A stretch of 64,000 nucleotides of DNA from Pseudomonas fluorescens (GCF_001708445.1 NZ_CP015637.1:1303001-1367000); one strand, 5' to 3'. Shown: positions 1 to 7,436, counted from the stretch's first letter. Made by a program: numbers and translations. The notes: generated by a model not told the origin, from the sequence alone.

Positions 1-2
1 TT

Positions 3-659
3 GCGGATGCCCGGCGCGCTTACGATGCACAGCTTTTGGATCTGAAGAGCCGTTTGCCCAGGCTTGCAGTTACCAAGAACTTCAACTTGTATCCTAGTGC
101 GGATGGGAAGTTGATCGAAAATTGGGGGATTCACGGCGAGGTTACCAGCAGCAAACTTCGGTCGATTACCACCACGTCTCAAGCTACAGGTCGTCCGCAG
201 GCAGATGTGGATTTCATGCTTCAGGTTCAGGCAGATGTCCGCGAACAATTTCCTGGCTTCGATATCAGGGCGAGTGAGTATTGGCGGACGATCGTTAATG
301 TGTGGCAATTAAAATGGGCCACCGCCGATGCGAGTCCTTGGCTTGCTTTCCCTTATACGGTTGATACTGCGCTTGCTAATGGAACAGGTGCGGTTCCGCT
401 CAACTCGTATATCACGTTGGGTGCTTTTGTGCGTGTCGTGGAGGGTTCAATCACGGGGGCCTGGAGTAGCGGGGCGGTTAAAGGGAAATGGCGCTGGTGT
501 TCGGCGGTTGTTGCACCCAGTGAACTATTCGGCGCCTATTATCACCTTCATCCTATGCGTACTTCCGCTTCCGGTATTGTCGAAGTGATGTTGGCAGGTG
601 CTTGCACGGGGGTGGTTACCAGTCCCGGCGACTGGGGAACTATGTTGGCTTTGAATTAA
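3..659 (+). CDS. Phage/tailocin tail fibre protein, C-terminal part (5' end outside window)
   Basis: The reading frame is open from the window edge, so this is the last 218 or so residues of a longer protein. It is followed 9 bases later by a tail assembly chaperone gene and then by a complete contractile-tail gene set, which is the main reason for the call. In such particles the fibre sits on the baseplate and binds the target cell surface. I see no diagnostic motif in the residues present. The base composition is visibly more AT-rich and the codon use less biased than in the sheath and tube genes downstream, as is common for exchanged receptor-binding genes. A phage protein is well supported; the exact fibre family is inferred from position. 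Confidence 0.7.
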   Translation, partial: ADARRAYDAQLLDLKSRLPRLAVTKNFNLYPSADGKLIENWGIHGEVTSSKLRSITTTSQATGRPQADVDFMLQVQADVREQFPGFDIRASEYWRTIVNVWQLKWATADASPWLAFPYTVDTALANGTGAVPLNSYITLGAFVRVVEGSITGAWSSGAVKGKWRWCSAVVAPSELFGAYYHLHPMRTSASGIVEVMLAGACTGVVTSPGDWGTMLALN

Positions 660-668
660 GGAGAGACC

Positions 669-905
669 ATGAAACCAATTTTTGTACCTGCAGAACTTCA
701 TCCACTCATTAAATGGCAAGTCATTCGTAGTGCTCGCGATAAAGACTTGTCAGCCAGTGATTACGCCGCAATGCCCGACTATCCAATGTTGGATAAAAAC
801 AAGTCGGCGTTCGTCGTTTATCGTCAAGGGCTTCGAGACATCCCGGATCAAGGCGCGGACCCCGATGCAGTGATTTGGCCGGAAAAACCCGCTTTCCTTA
901 AATAA
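669..905 (+). CDS. Tail fibre assembly chaperone (phage tail assembly chaperone, APC type)
   Basis: This 78-residue protein has a good ribosome binding site (AAGGAGAG) and follows the fibre gene by 9 bases. It carries the pattern of small Pseudomonas phage tail assembly chaperones: an RDKDLSASD-like segment, a following MPDYP, a YRQGLRDIP segment and a C-terminal WPEKP. These proteins help fibre subunits fold or attach and are normally not part of the final particle. Like the fibre gene it is relatively AT-rich, so the two probably move together as a host-range cassette. The family call is by pattern recognition. Confidence 0.75.
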   Translation: MKPIFVPAELHPLIKWQVIRSARDKDLSASDYAAMPDYPMLDKNKSAFVVYRQGLRDIPDQGADPDAVIWPEKPAFLK

Positions 906-908
906 CCT

Positions 909-930
909 ACCGCGAAAGCGGTTTTTTTTT
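909..930 (+). terminator. Rho-independent terminator after the fibre cassette
   Basis: A 5-bp stem ACCGC/GCGGT with a GAAA tetraloop is followed at once by eight T residues. It lies a few bases after the chaperone stop codon. Confidence 0.8.
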
Positions 931-937
931 GCCTCCC

Positions 938-960
938 AAAGCCCCTCCCGCAGGGGCTTT
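938..960 (+). terminator. Second hairpin between fibre cassette and tail sheath operon
   Basis: A perfect 9-bp stem AAAGCCCCT/AGGGGCTTT with a 5-base loop lies 8 bases beyond the first terminator. It could act as a back-up terminator or on the other strand. The T-run is short and interrupted, so function is less sure. Confidence 0.5.
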
Positions 961-988
961 GGCGTTTTCCACCCGGAGATTTGTCCCT

Positions 989-1189
989 ATGCAAAACCGC
1001 CAAACCTACACCGTCCTCATCCCTTTCCCCACCGGAGGCGGCCATTGGTCCACCGTCGGCGAGGAATTGGACCTGCTGGACATCGAAGCATCCGCCCTGC
1101 GCACCGCTGGCCGCCTGGAACTGACCAGCGTGCTCGCCGCGAAGGACACCACCCCGGCCAAAAAGGCCACCACCAAGAAGGCTGACTAA
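989..1189 (+). CDS. Small hypothetical protein upstream of the tail sheath gene
   Basis: This 66-residue protein starts at an ATG preceded by GGAG about 12 bases upstream; the longer in-frame extension would run through the hairpin at 938-960 and is unlikely. It begins MQNRQTYTVLIPFPTGGGHW and ends in an Ala/Lys/Thr-rich basic tail (AKKATTKKAD). It lies 2 bases before the sheath gene and is probably co-transcribed with it. Small proteins of this kind are found just before the sheath gene in several P2-like tail clusters, but I cannot name a function. Confidence 0.65.
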   Translation: MQNRQTYTVLIPFPTGGGHWSTVGEELDLLDIEASALRTAGRLELTSVLAAKDTTPAKKATTKKAD

Positions 1190-1191
1190 TC

Positions 1192-2358
1192 ATGGCTGAG
1201 GTTTTGAACTTCGAGCACAACGGCATCACCGTGAATGCCACTGAATCCCCCGAGGCCATGGGTGGCCTGGGTGACAACGTAATCGGCCTGGTCGGCACCG
1301 CGCCGAATGCCCATGCATCGATCCCGAAAAACGCGCCGTTTCGCATCAACAGCTTCACCACCCAGGCGCTGCTGGACCCGACCGGTGCCGAGACCGGCAC
1401 GCTGTTCCATGCCGTGTACCAGATCCTCAAAGTGGTGAAGGTGCCGGTCTATGTGGTGATCGTGGAGGAGGGCGCGACCCCGGCCGATACCGTCAACAAT
1501 GTGATCGGCGGCAACGAGCCGGTCACCGGTCGCAAGTTGGGCCTGGCGGCACTGGCCAGCGTGCCGGAAGACTTGACCATCATCGGCGCCCCAGGCTTCA
1601 CCGGCACCAAGGCGGTGGCCGGTGAGTTCGCCGCGTTCGGCAAGCGCATCAAGGCCCGCGTGGTGCTGGATGGCAAGGACGCCTCGGTGGCCGACCAGGT
1701 GACCTACAGCGGCGAACTGGGCGGTGCCGACCTCGGTTTCGACCGTTGCCTGCTGGTGCACAACATGCCGTCGGTGTACTCCAAGGCGGCGAAGAAGAAT
1801 GTGTTCCTATCGCCGTCGTCCCTGGCCATTGCGGCGTTGGCCAAGGTCAAGCAATGGGAAAGCCCAGGCAACCAGGTGACGTTCGCTGAGGACGTTTCCC
1901 GCGTGGTCGAGTACAACATCCTCGACACCTCCACCGAAGGCGACCTGCTCAACCGCTACGGCGTGAGCTACTACGCCCGCACCATCCTGGGCGGTTTTTC
2001 GCTGCTGGGTAACCGCTCCATCACCGGCAAGTTCATCAGCTACGTCGGCCTGGAAGATGCGATCAGCCGCAAGCTGGTCAAGGCCGGTCAGAAAGCCATG
2101 GCCAAGAACCTCACCAAGTCCTTCATGGACCAGGAGGTCAAGGGCATCAACGACTGGCTGCAAACCCTGGTCGCCGACGAAACCATCCCCGGCGGCAGTG
2201 TGTACCTGCACCCGGAACTGAACAGTGTCGAGAAGTACAAGAACGGCACCTGGTTCATCGTCATCGACTACGGCCGTTATGCGCCAAACGAGCACATGGT
2301 TTATCAACTCAACGCTCGCGATGAAATCATCGAGCAGTTCCTGGAGGACGTTCTCTAA
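1192..2358 (+). CDS. Contractile tail sheath protein (P2 gpFI family)
   Basis: This 388-residue protein has the length of P2-type sheath proteins. It forms the outer contractile cylinder that shortens and drives the inner tube through the target cell envelope. Visible family features include the N-terminal segment leading to GDNVIGLVGTAP, the central VPEDLTIIGAPGF segment and a conserved C-terminal region with PGGSVYLHPELNSVE. Its stop codon overlaps the tube gene start (TAATG), so translation is probably coupled, as in P2 FI-FII. Confidence 0.93.
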   Translation: MAEVLNFEHNGITVNATESPEAMGGLGDNVIGLVGTAPNAHASIPKNAPFRINSFTTQALLDPTGAETGTLFHAVYQILKVVKVPVYVVIVEEGATPADTVNNVIGGNEPVTGRKLGLAALASVPEDLTIIGAPGFTGTKAVAGEFAAFGKRIKARVVLDGKDASVADQVTYSGELGGADLGFDRCLLVHNMPSVYSKAAKKNVFLSPSSLAIAALAKVKQWESPGNQVTFAEDVSRVVEYNILDTSTEGDLLNRYGVSYYARTILGGFSLLGNRSITGKFISYVGLEDAISRKLVKAGQKAMAKNLTKSFMDQEVKGINDWLQTLVADETIPGGSVYLHPELNSVEKYKNGTWFIVIDYGRYAPNEHMVYQLNARDEIIEQFLEDVL

Positions 2359-2864
2359 TGTTTACCAACCGAGTCAGACAGGCCATCGCGGCCACCCTTC
2401 AAGGCCTGCCGTTGTCCGCGACGGTGGAGGAGTTCACTCCGCCGAAGATCGAGTTCGACATGGAGCCCATGTCCGGCGGGCGCTTTATCGCCGAGGAAAT
2501 GGCCAAGAGCGGCAAGGTGCTCGGCGCCACGCTGGTGCTGCAAGGCGCCGGCCCGGAAGTCATGCTGGCCCTGGGCGTGCGCCTGGGTGACGACATCCTG
2601 CTGAACGTGCGCGAAGCCGGCCAGGACCAGGACGGCAAGACCTACTTCACCTATCACACCGTCGGCGGCAAGCTCAAATCCCTGGCCGAGGCGAAGCTGA
2701 AGATGGGCGACAAGCCCACCACCACCCTGGAGCTGTCCTGCCGCACCTACAACCGCTTGGAAAACGGCATTCCGGTGATCGACATCGATGTGCGCACCCA
2801 GAAGTTCGTGCTCAACGGCGTCGACATTCTCGGTGATGCGCGCCGTGCTGTGCTGATGCCTTAA
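2358..2864 (+). CDS. Major tail tube protein (P2 gpFII family)
   Basis: This 168-residue protein forms the inner tail tube through which the particle acts on the cell membrane. The length and the motif TLELSCRTYNRLENGIPVIDID near residues 115-140 fit the FII family. Its ATG overlaps the sheath stop codon. It is followed by a strong GC-rich hairpin before the next gene, which may set the level of tube and sheath above that of the minor tail proteins. Confidence 0.92.
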   Translation: MFTNRVRQAIAATLQGLPLSATVEEFTPPKIEFDMEPMSGGRFIAEEMAKSGKVLGATLVLQGAGPEVMLALGVRLGDDILLNVREAGQDQDGKTYFTYHTVGGKLKSLAEAKLKMGDKPTTTLELSCRTYNRLENGIPVIDIDVRTQKFVLNGVDILGDARRAVLMP

Positions 2865-2869
2865 CCCTT

Positions 2870-2891
2870 GGGGGCGGGAGTGCTCGCCCCC
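2870..2891 (+). terminator. GC-rich hairpin after the tail tube gene (possible attenuator)
   Basis: A perfect 7-bp stem GGGGGCG/CGCCCCC with an 8-base loop starts 6 bases after the tube stop codon. Only a weak T-rich stretch follows, so it more likely causes partial termination or protects the upstream mRNA than stops all transcription. Confidence 0.5.
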
Positions 2892-2913
2892 TATTTCACC
2901 AAGGAAGAGCCCC

Positions 2914-3486
2914 ATGGCCTGGATGCCACCGCTGCACCTGCTGCTGTCCCCGATCACCGCCGATACCGGCGCGGTGATCGACAAGATTCAACTCAAGCCG
3001 CTGTTCTACGCTGCGCAAAAAGAAGCGCTGGCCCGGGCCGGTGACGACGAGGACGACCAGTTTTTCGAACTGGCGAAACTCGCCACCGGCCTGTCGGAAA
3101 AAGAGCTCGACCAACTCAAGCGCCCGGACTACGTCAGCATCGCTCAGTACGTACACGAAATGTCGACGCGCCCTGCGTCCTTCTTTCTGGATGAGCGCCA
3201 GGAAGTGAGCCACGACGAGCCTGTCCATTTGCTGCTGCCTCTCGAGGCCGCCGGTCGCACCCTGACCGAGTTGCCTCTGGAAATGCCTGCGCTGCGCGCC
3301 ACCAAGGTGATGAAAAAACTCGCCACCAACAAAGAGCGCGCCGAGTTCATTACCGCTCACTGCACCGGCCTGATGATCCCTGACCTTGCCGGCCTGACCG
3401 TGCCCGATTGGACCGAATTGCAGGAGCGCATCGACGATTTTTTAAATCAACCGGCGGCCTTCTTTCGCAACGCGACATCGACGTGA
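2914..3486 (+). CDS. Tail assembly chaperone, unshifted product (P2 gpE-like)
   Basis: This is the zero-frame product of 190 residues, lying between the tube and tape measure genes, which is the fixed position of the tail assembly chaperone pair in long-tailed phages. These proteins coat the tape measure protein before tube polymerisation and are absent from the finished tail. The last 14 or so residues follow a slippery heptamer at 3438-3444, where part of the ribosomes should shift to the -1 frame. It is larger than P2 gpE, but the layout is the same. Confidence 0.8.
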   Translation: MAWMPPLHLLLSPITADTGAVIDKIQLKPLFYAAQKEALARAGDDEDDQFFELAKLATGLSEKELDQLKRPDYVSIAQYVHEMSTRPASFFLDERQEVSHDEPVHLLLPLEAAGRTLTELPLEMPALRATKVMKKLATNKERAEFITAHCTGLMIPDLAGLTVPDWTELQERIDDFLNQPAAFFRNATST

Positions 3487-3608
3487 TCCTCGATGTGGTG
3501 CCGCTGGTGTACTCGGTCAATGAAGCGGAGATCCTGGAGTGGGACGCCGCCAAAGCATTGCGCCGCTACGACATTGCGATCACTCGCCTTGGCGTTAAAC
3601 AGGAGTAG
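2914..3608 (+). CDS. Tail assembly chaperone, -1 frameshift fusion (P2 gpE+E'-like)
   Basis: Slipping back one base at 3438-3444 joins the first 177 codons to the overlapping frame that ends at 3608, giving a protein of about 231 residues. The downstream frame has no convincing start or ribosome binding site of its own. Its sequence (RDIDVILDVVPLVYSVNEAE and on) reads as a real small domain ending 6 bases before the tape measure gene. In P2 and lambda the shifted product links the chaperone to the tape measure or the tube. The fusion is inferred from the slippery site, frame and gene order. Confidence 0.8.
3438..3444 (+). promoter_or_regulatory. Slippery heptamer for programmed -1 frameshift (T TTT TTA)
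   Basis: In the zero frame the codons read GAT TTT TTA AAT, so the heptamer T TTT TTA fits the X XXY YYZ rule for -1 slippage. The -1 frame is exactly the frame of the downstream open frame that ends at 3608. P2 uses a similar run of six T residues at its E/E' site. I did not identify a clear downstream stimulatory structure. Confidence 0.82.
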
Positions 3609-3614
3609 AGCGGA

Positions 3615-4760
3615 ATGCAAGAGACTAAATATGGGATCAAGCTCGCCCAGGAAGACTACCGCTGGATGATCGGCGACGCGGATCTAGGCAATGTGCTTGC
3701 ACCGTTTTCCACAAGCGCTGTGGCACCCGTGAGCCTGGATGCCGCAGCGCAGCCGCCGTTGGAGCTGCGCTCTGCGTTGGTCACACTCAGTGTGGATATC
3801 AACGCATTGACCCAGGAGCAGGTGCGGCTGCGTGAGGCGTTGGAGGCGCTCAACAGCACATTGTTCATCAATGGAAATTCCCTGGCGCCCAAGCAGGCCG
3901 ACGTCACCGCGAGCGCGCCGGAAGAGAAGGCGAAGGAGCCCGCCGATGGTCCTGTGATGAGCGCGATCAAGGAGTCTGGAGACGAATTGTGGGACGCGTT
4001 CAAAAGCAAGCTCGCCGAAAAAGCCATTGATTTTGTCGCAGGTTCCCTTGGCAAGGTGTTCAAAGGGCGCAAAAACATCAGCGGGCGTAATACAAGATTA
4101 CGTCGCCTGTTCGAGCAACCCGGCCAGGCTTTGGGCGGCTCGCCAATGGGTTTTCATTCGGGAGCGCCCTCACAAAACTATCCAGCTTTTGCCATGGCTA
4201 ACCCGCCAGCGTCCGCGGCCAACCTGCCCTCGGGGGCCTTGACCGATGCCCTTGGCAAATTCGAATCCCTCGGCATCCGGCGGCTTGGGCCATTTAGGGT
4301 CGCCGAAGCCTCCCTGGACGTGATCCAAGGTGTACGCAACGGCGATGCACATGCCATCGGCTCAGGCCTGAGCACCGCCGGTGGCGCCTGGGCCGGCGCC
4401 TCCGCAGGTGCGGCCATTGGCACGATGGTTTTCCCCGGCGTTGGCACCGCTGTCGGCGGCGCAATCGGCGGCCTGCTGGGCAGCGAGGCAGGCGCTTGGA
4501 TCGGAGGCAAATTGTTCGGGTCAAGTGATCGCCTGCCAACACCCGGTGCGGTGAGTAAGGAACTCAGCAGTGCGCGCACGGACAACGTGCAAGTGACCCT
4601 CGCCCCGAGTATCCAGATCACCGGCGTCAACCCCGCCGATGCCCAGCAGGTCGTCAACCAGGTGATCCAGGCGCTGCAGTTTCAGTGTCTGCCGATGTTC
4701 AGCGACGCCCTCGGCATCCGACGCAATGCAGCACTGGCCGATTCTCCTGGAGGTGATTGA
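3615..4760 (+). CDS. Short tail tape measure protein
   Basis: This 381-residue protein starts 6 bases after the tail chaperone and occupies the tape measure position. It has a helical N-terminal half (a segment near residues 55-75 looks like coiled coil) and a long Gly/Ala-rich hydrophobic region near residues 245-300 with glycine-zipper spacing, as in other tape measures that insert into the target membrane. It is much shorter than the P2 tape measure. Tail length usually scales with this protein, so the particle should have a short tail. Its stop codon overlaps the next start (TGATG). Confidence 0.8.
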   Translation: MQETKYGIKLAQEDYRWMIGDADLGNVLAPFSTSAVAPVSLDAAAQPPLELRSALVTLSVDINALTQEQVRLREALEALNSTLFINGNSLAPKQADVTASAPEEKAKEPADGPVMSAIKESGDELWDAFKSKLAEKAIDFVAGSLGKVFKGRKNISGRNTRLRRLFEQPGQALGGSPMGFHSGAPSQNYPAFAMANPPASAANLPSGALTDALGKFESLGIRRLGPFRVAEASLDVIQGVRNGDAHAIGSGLSTAGGAWAGASAGAAIGTMVFPGVGTAVGGAIGGLLGSEAGAWIGGKLFGSSDRLPTPGAVSKELSSARTDNVQVTLAPSIQITGVNPADAQQVVNQVIQALQFQCLPMFSDALGIRRNAALADSPGGD

Positions 4761-5143
4761 TGCGACAACAAATGGTGCTCGGCGACTTTATTTTCGGTTT
4801 GTCTCGAGGATTTGCCTATTCCTCGTTGGTCCGTAACAGCGACGGCGGCTGGAGTGACCTGGCTATTATTGCCAGCAAGTCGCAGTCGCGACAGAGCGGT
4901 CAGAAACTGGAAAAACTCACATTCAGCGGCACGGCCATGTACGGCGTAGGCATGCAGCGCCTGGACGAATTGCGCGCGCTGCAAAATGCGCGGGCGCCGT
5001 TGCCCCTGGTTGATGGCATCGGCCGTAACTGGGGCTTGTGGCGGATCAATTCGATCGTGGAAACGCAGAGCAATGTGATCGATGACGGCACCGCCATGGT
5101 CATGGCCTGGACGCTGGAATTGGAGGAATTCGTCAATGCGTAG
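4760..5143 (+). CDS. Tail protein, P2 gpU family (tail terminator/completion)
   Basis: This 127-residue protein starts at the ATG that overlaps the tape measure stop (TGATG), with GGAGG upstream; a TTG three bases earlier is less likely. Segments such as GQKLEKLTFSG, the LRALQNARAPLPLVDG region and WGLWRINSI are typical of the gpU family. In P2, gpU caps the growing tail at its distal end. The 3' end overlaps the gpX-like gene by 8 bases. Confidence 0.9.
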   Translation: MRQQMVLGDFIFGLSRGFAYSSLVRNSDGGWSDLAIIASKSQSRQSGQKLEKLTFSGTAMYGVGMQRLDELRALQNARAPLPLVDGIGRNWGLWRINSIVETQSNVIDDGTAMVMAWTLELEEFVNA

Positions 5144-5348
5144 AGTGCGAAGTATCGCCGGTGATTCGGTCAACCTGTTGCTTTATCGGGAATTGGGTCG
5201 TTGCGATGACGCGGCGGAAGAAACCCTTTGGCGCCTGAACCCCGAGCTTGCCGAATATGGCCCGGTGTTACCGGCCGGCGTGTGGGTGATCGTGCCTGAA
5301 ATGCGCGCGCGGCCGGTGGCGGTGCGCCCCGTTTTGGCCTGGGATTAA
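5136..5348 (+). CDS. Tail protein X (P2 gpX family, LysM-like)
   Basis: This 70-residue protein has the gpX pattern: an N-terminal segment DSVNLLLYRELGR, a LWRLNPELAEYGPVLPAG segment that resembles a LysM fold, and WVIVPE. The ATG lies inside the 3' end of the gpU-like gene, with GGAGG just upstream. Proteins of this family are small baseplate-linked parts that may bind peptidoglycan. Confidence 0.9.
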   Translation: MRRVRSIAGDSVNLLLYRELGRCDDAAEETLWRLNPELAEYGPVLPAGVWVIVPEMRARPVAVRPVLAWD

Positions 5349-5357
5349 GGAGGCTGC

Positions 5358-6368
5358 ATGGCACAGGGATTTACGCCTATCGTGGAGTTTTATGGCGCCA
5401 ATGCGGCGCTGCTCAATCAGCGCTTGATGCGCTGGAGCCACACCGACGCGGCGGGCATTGAGACTGACCGGCTGGAGCTGACCCTCAATATCGAGGGCTT
5501 GGACGGCCTGCCCACTCTGAACGGCAAGATCGGCTTGCGTGTCGGTTACCTGGAATCGGGGTTGGTGGAGAAGGGCGAGTTTGTTGTCACCCAACGCACC
5601 CCGGTGCTGTTTCCAATGCGCTTGATGATCGTGGCCACGGCAGCGCCCTTCAGCGTGGTCGATGCAACGGGTTACCGTCAGCGTCGATCCGCCAGTTATG
5701 GCCCGACAACCCTTGGCGCGCTGTTTCGCCAACTGGTCAGTCGTCACGGCTATTCACCGCGAGTTGCGCCCGCGCTGGAGGGGATTGCGATCGCGCACAT
5801 CGACCAGTCCAACGAAAGTGACATGGCGTTCATTTCGCGCCTTGCCCGCCTCTATAGTGCGGTCACCAAACCGTTTAACGAACTCTATGTGTTGGCCGAA
5901 GCCGGCCGAGCCAAGTCGCTCTCCGGCCAGTTACTACCGGAAGTGAAGCTGTCGGTGACTGAGGATAACCGCCCCGGTGAACAGAGCTTTATCACCGCCA
6001 AACTCGACGAAAAATCACGCTCGAAATACGAAGGTTGCCGCGCCAGTTGGTGGGATGCCGCCGCCGGCAGGCAGCGTGTGGTTCAGGTGGGGAATGCTCC
6101 GTTCAAAACCTTGCGCCAACGCTACCAGAACGAAGCCGAAGCCCGCGCCGTTGCTGAAGGCGAACTACGCCGTGTGGGGCGTGAAAATTTGAAGTTGGTG
6201 ATCGATTGCCCGGGCAATCCATTGTTGGCCGCGGAAGGGCTGTTGGTGCTGGATGAGAGCTGGCCGTCTTATATGCAGGGACGATGGTCGATAAAGCAGG
6301 TGGTGCATGTCGGCGATCCGGCGACGGGATACCGCAGTTCGATCACGGCGGGTGGGTTGTCGATATAG
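5358..6368 (+). CDS. Baseplate hub protein, P2 late control protein D family
   Basis: This 336-residue protein has a strong ribosome binding site (AAGGAGG). gpD-type proteins form the central hub that connects tube and spike, and are related to T4 gp27. Visible features are a beta-rich N-terminal half, the DQSNESDMAFISRLARLY segment near residues 151-168 that is typical of this family, and a C-terminal region with NPLLAAEGLLVLDE. It is the last structural gene before the lysis genes. P2 gpD itself was named for an effect on the Ogr late activator; I see no activator gene here. Confidence 0.92.
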   Translation: MAQGFTPIVEFYGANAALLNQRLMRWSHTDAAGIETDRLELTLNIEGLDGLPTLNGKIGLRVGYLESGLVEKGEFVVTQRTPVLFPMRLMIVATAAPFSVVDATGYRQRRSASYGPTTLGALFRQLVSRHGYSPRVAPALEGIAIAHIDQSNESDMAFISRLARLYSAVTKPFNELYVLAEAGRAKSLSGQLLPEVKLSVTEDNRPGEQSFITAKLDEKSRSKYEGCRASWWDAAAGRQRVVQVGNAPFKTLRQRYQNEAEARAVAEGELRRVGRENLKLVIDCPGNPLLAAEGLLVLDESWPSYMQGRWSIKQVVHVGDPATGYRSSITAGGLSI

Positions 6369-6390
6369 AGACTTTTCGAGAGTAAAACCA

Positions 6391-6948
6391 ATGGTGATAA
6401 CACTCCCCCAGCTGCTTGGCGTTATGCCGGATGCCCGCCTGAGAGCGGGCGTTTTTTTAACGCCCTTGAATGCGGCTTTCGTTCGCTTCGAGATTGACCG
6501 TGCGAAGCGCATCGCCGCCTTCCTCGCTCAGATCGGCCACGAATCCGGCGAGCTGCGTTACGTCCGTGAACTGGGCAGCGATCAATACCTGAGCAAATAC
6601 GATACCGGCGGCCTGGCCGTACGCCTGGGCAATAGCCCCGAAGCGGATGGCGATGGTCAGCTGTACCGGGGCAGGGGGCTGATCCAAATTACCGGCCGGC
6701 GCAATTACCTGGCCTGTAGCCAGGCCTTGTTTGGCGATGATCGTTTGTTGCGTCAACCGCAACTGCTGGAGCAACCGCAATGGGCTGTCGAGTCGGCCGC
6801 CTGGTTCTGGCAGAGCAACGGCCTGAATGAGCTGTCCGACAAGGACCAGTTCACCGCTATCACCCGGCGCATAAACGGTGGGCTCAATGGGCTGGAAAAC
6901 CGCTTGCAGTTATGGGCGCGGGCGAAGGCGGTCTTATGCGTTACCTGA
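6391..6948 (+). CDS. Endolysin, glycoside hydrolase family 19
   Basis: This 185-residue protein resembles GH19 chitinase-fold lysozymes. The catalytic region reads AQIGHESGELRYVRE, with the Glu in HES as likely general acid, followed by LYRGRGLIQITGRRNY, a hallmark of the family. It lacks a signal peptide, so it would need a holin for release; no holin gene is visible in the window. The ATG used here lies just after the gpD-like stop codon; the longer upstream frame would overlap that gene by about 60 bases. The 3' end overlaps the Rz gene. Confidence 0.92.
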   Translation: MVITLPQLLGVMPDARLRAGVFLTPLNAAFVRFEIDRAKRIAAFLAQIGHESGELRYVRELGSDQYLSKYDTGGLAVRLGNSPEADGDGQLYRGRGLIQITGRRNYLACSQALFGDDRLLRQPQLLEQPQWAVESAAWFWQSNGLNELSDKDQFTAITRRINGGLNGLENRLQLWARAKAVLCVT

Positions 6949-7436
6949 CGGTTTGCCGGCTGATCGGCGCTTGCCTGTTGATCGCGCTGACTTGGCAGGT
7001 GCAGGCCTGGCGCTATGGTGCGCAGCTTGAGCGCGAGGCGTCTGCCCAGGCGCGGGCGTTGAGCCAGCAGCATCTAGTGGCTTTGCGTCAACAACAGGCG
7101 GAGAACGATAAACGGCAGGCGTTGGAACAACAGCTCAGCGCCAGCGATCAACAACACGCTCGGGAGTTAAGCGATGCCCAACGTACTCAAGCAGCTCTGC
7201 GCGACCGCCTGGCCACTGCTGATGTGCGGTTGTCAGTCCTTCTCGACGCCAGCGACCCCGCCAGAGGCAGTACAATGCCCGCCACCCCCGCCTCCGGCGG
7301 CGTGGTTCATGCAGCCCCGCGAGCCCGACTTGACCCGGCGCATGCTCAGCGAATTATCGCCATCACCGACGACGGTGATAACGCCGTGATCGCCTTGCGT
7401 GCCTGCCAGGCCTATGTGCGTGCCGTTGCGCGTTAG
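6936..7436 (+). CDS. Rz-like inner-membrane spanin subunit
   Basis: This 166-residue protein overlaps the endolysin gene by 13 bases. It has a single N-terminal membrane segment (CRLIGACLLIALTWQVQAW), then a Gln/Ala-rich coiled coil near residues 25-90, the layout of an i-spanin. Together with Rz1 it spans the periplasm and fuses inner and outer membranes at the end of lysis. The presence of the nested Rz1 frame (7174-7389) supports the call. The start at 6936 places the membrane segment close to the N terminus. Confidence 0.85.
   Translation: MRYLTVCRLIGACLLIALTWQVQAWRYGAQLEREASAQARALSQQHLVALRQQQAENDKRQALEQQLSASDQQHARELSDAQRTQAALRDRLATADVRLSVLLDASDPARGSTMPATPASGGVVHAAPRARLDPAHAQRIIAITDDGDNAVIALRACQAYVRAVAR
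7174..7389 (+). CDS. Rz1-like outer-membrane lipoprotein spanin, nested inside Rz
   Basis: This 71-residue frame lies wholly inside the Rz gene in the +1 frame. It has its own ribosome binding site (GGGAG, 8 bases before the ATG), a short signal peptide and a lipobox ending LMCGC with Cys20 the likely lipid-bearing residue. A proline-rich segment with a PPPPPP run follows, as is typical of Rz1. It would pair with Rz across the periplasm. It was recognised by position and composition, since spanins diverge strongly. Confidence 0.85.
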   Translation: MPNVLKQLCATAWPLLMCGCQSFSTPATPPEAVQCPPPPPPAAWFMQPREPDLTRRMLSELSPSPTTVITP

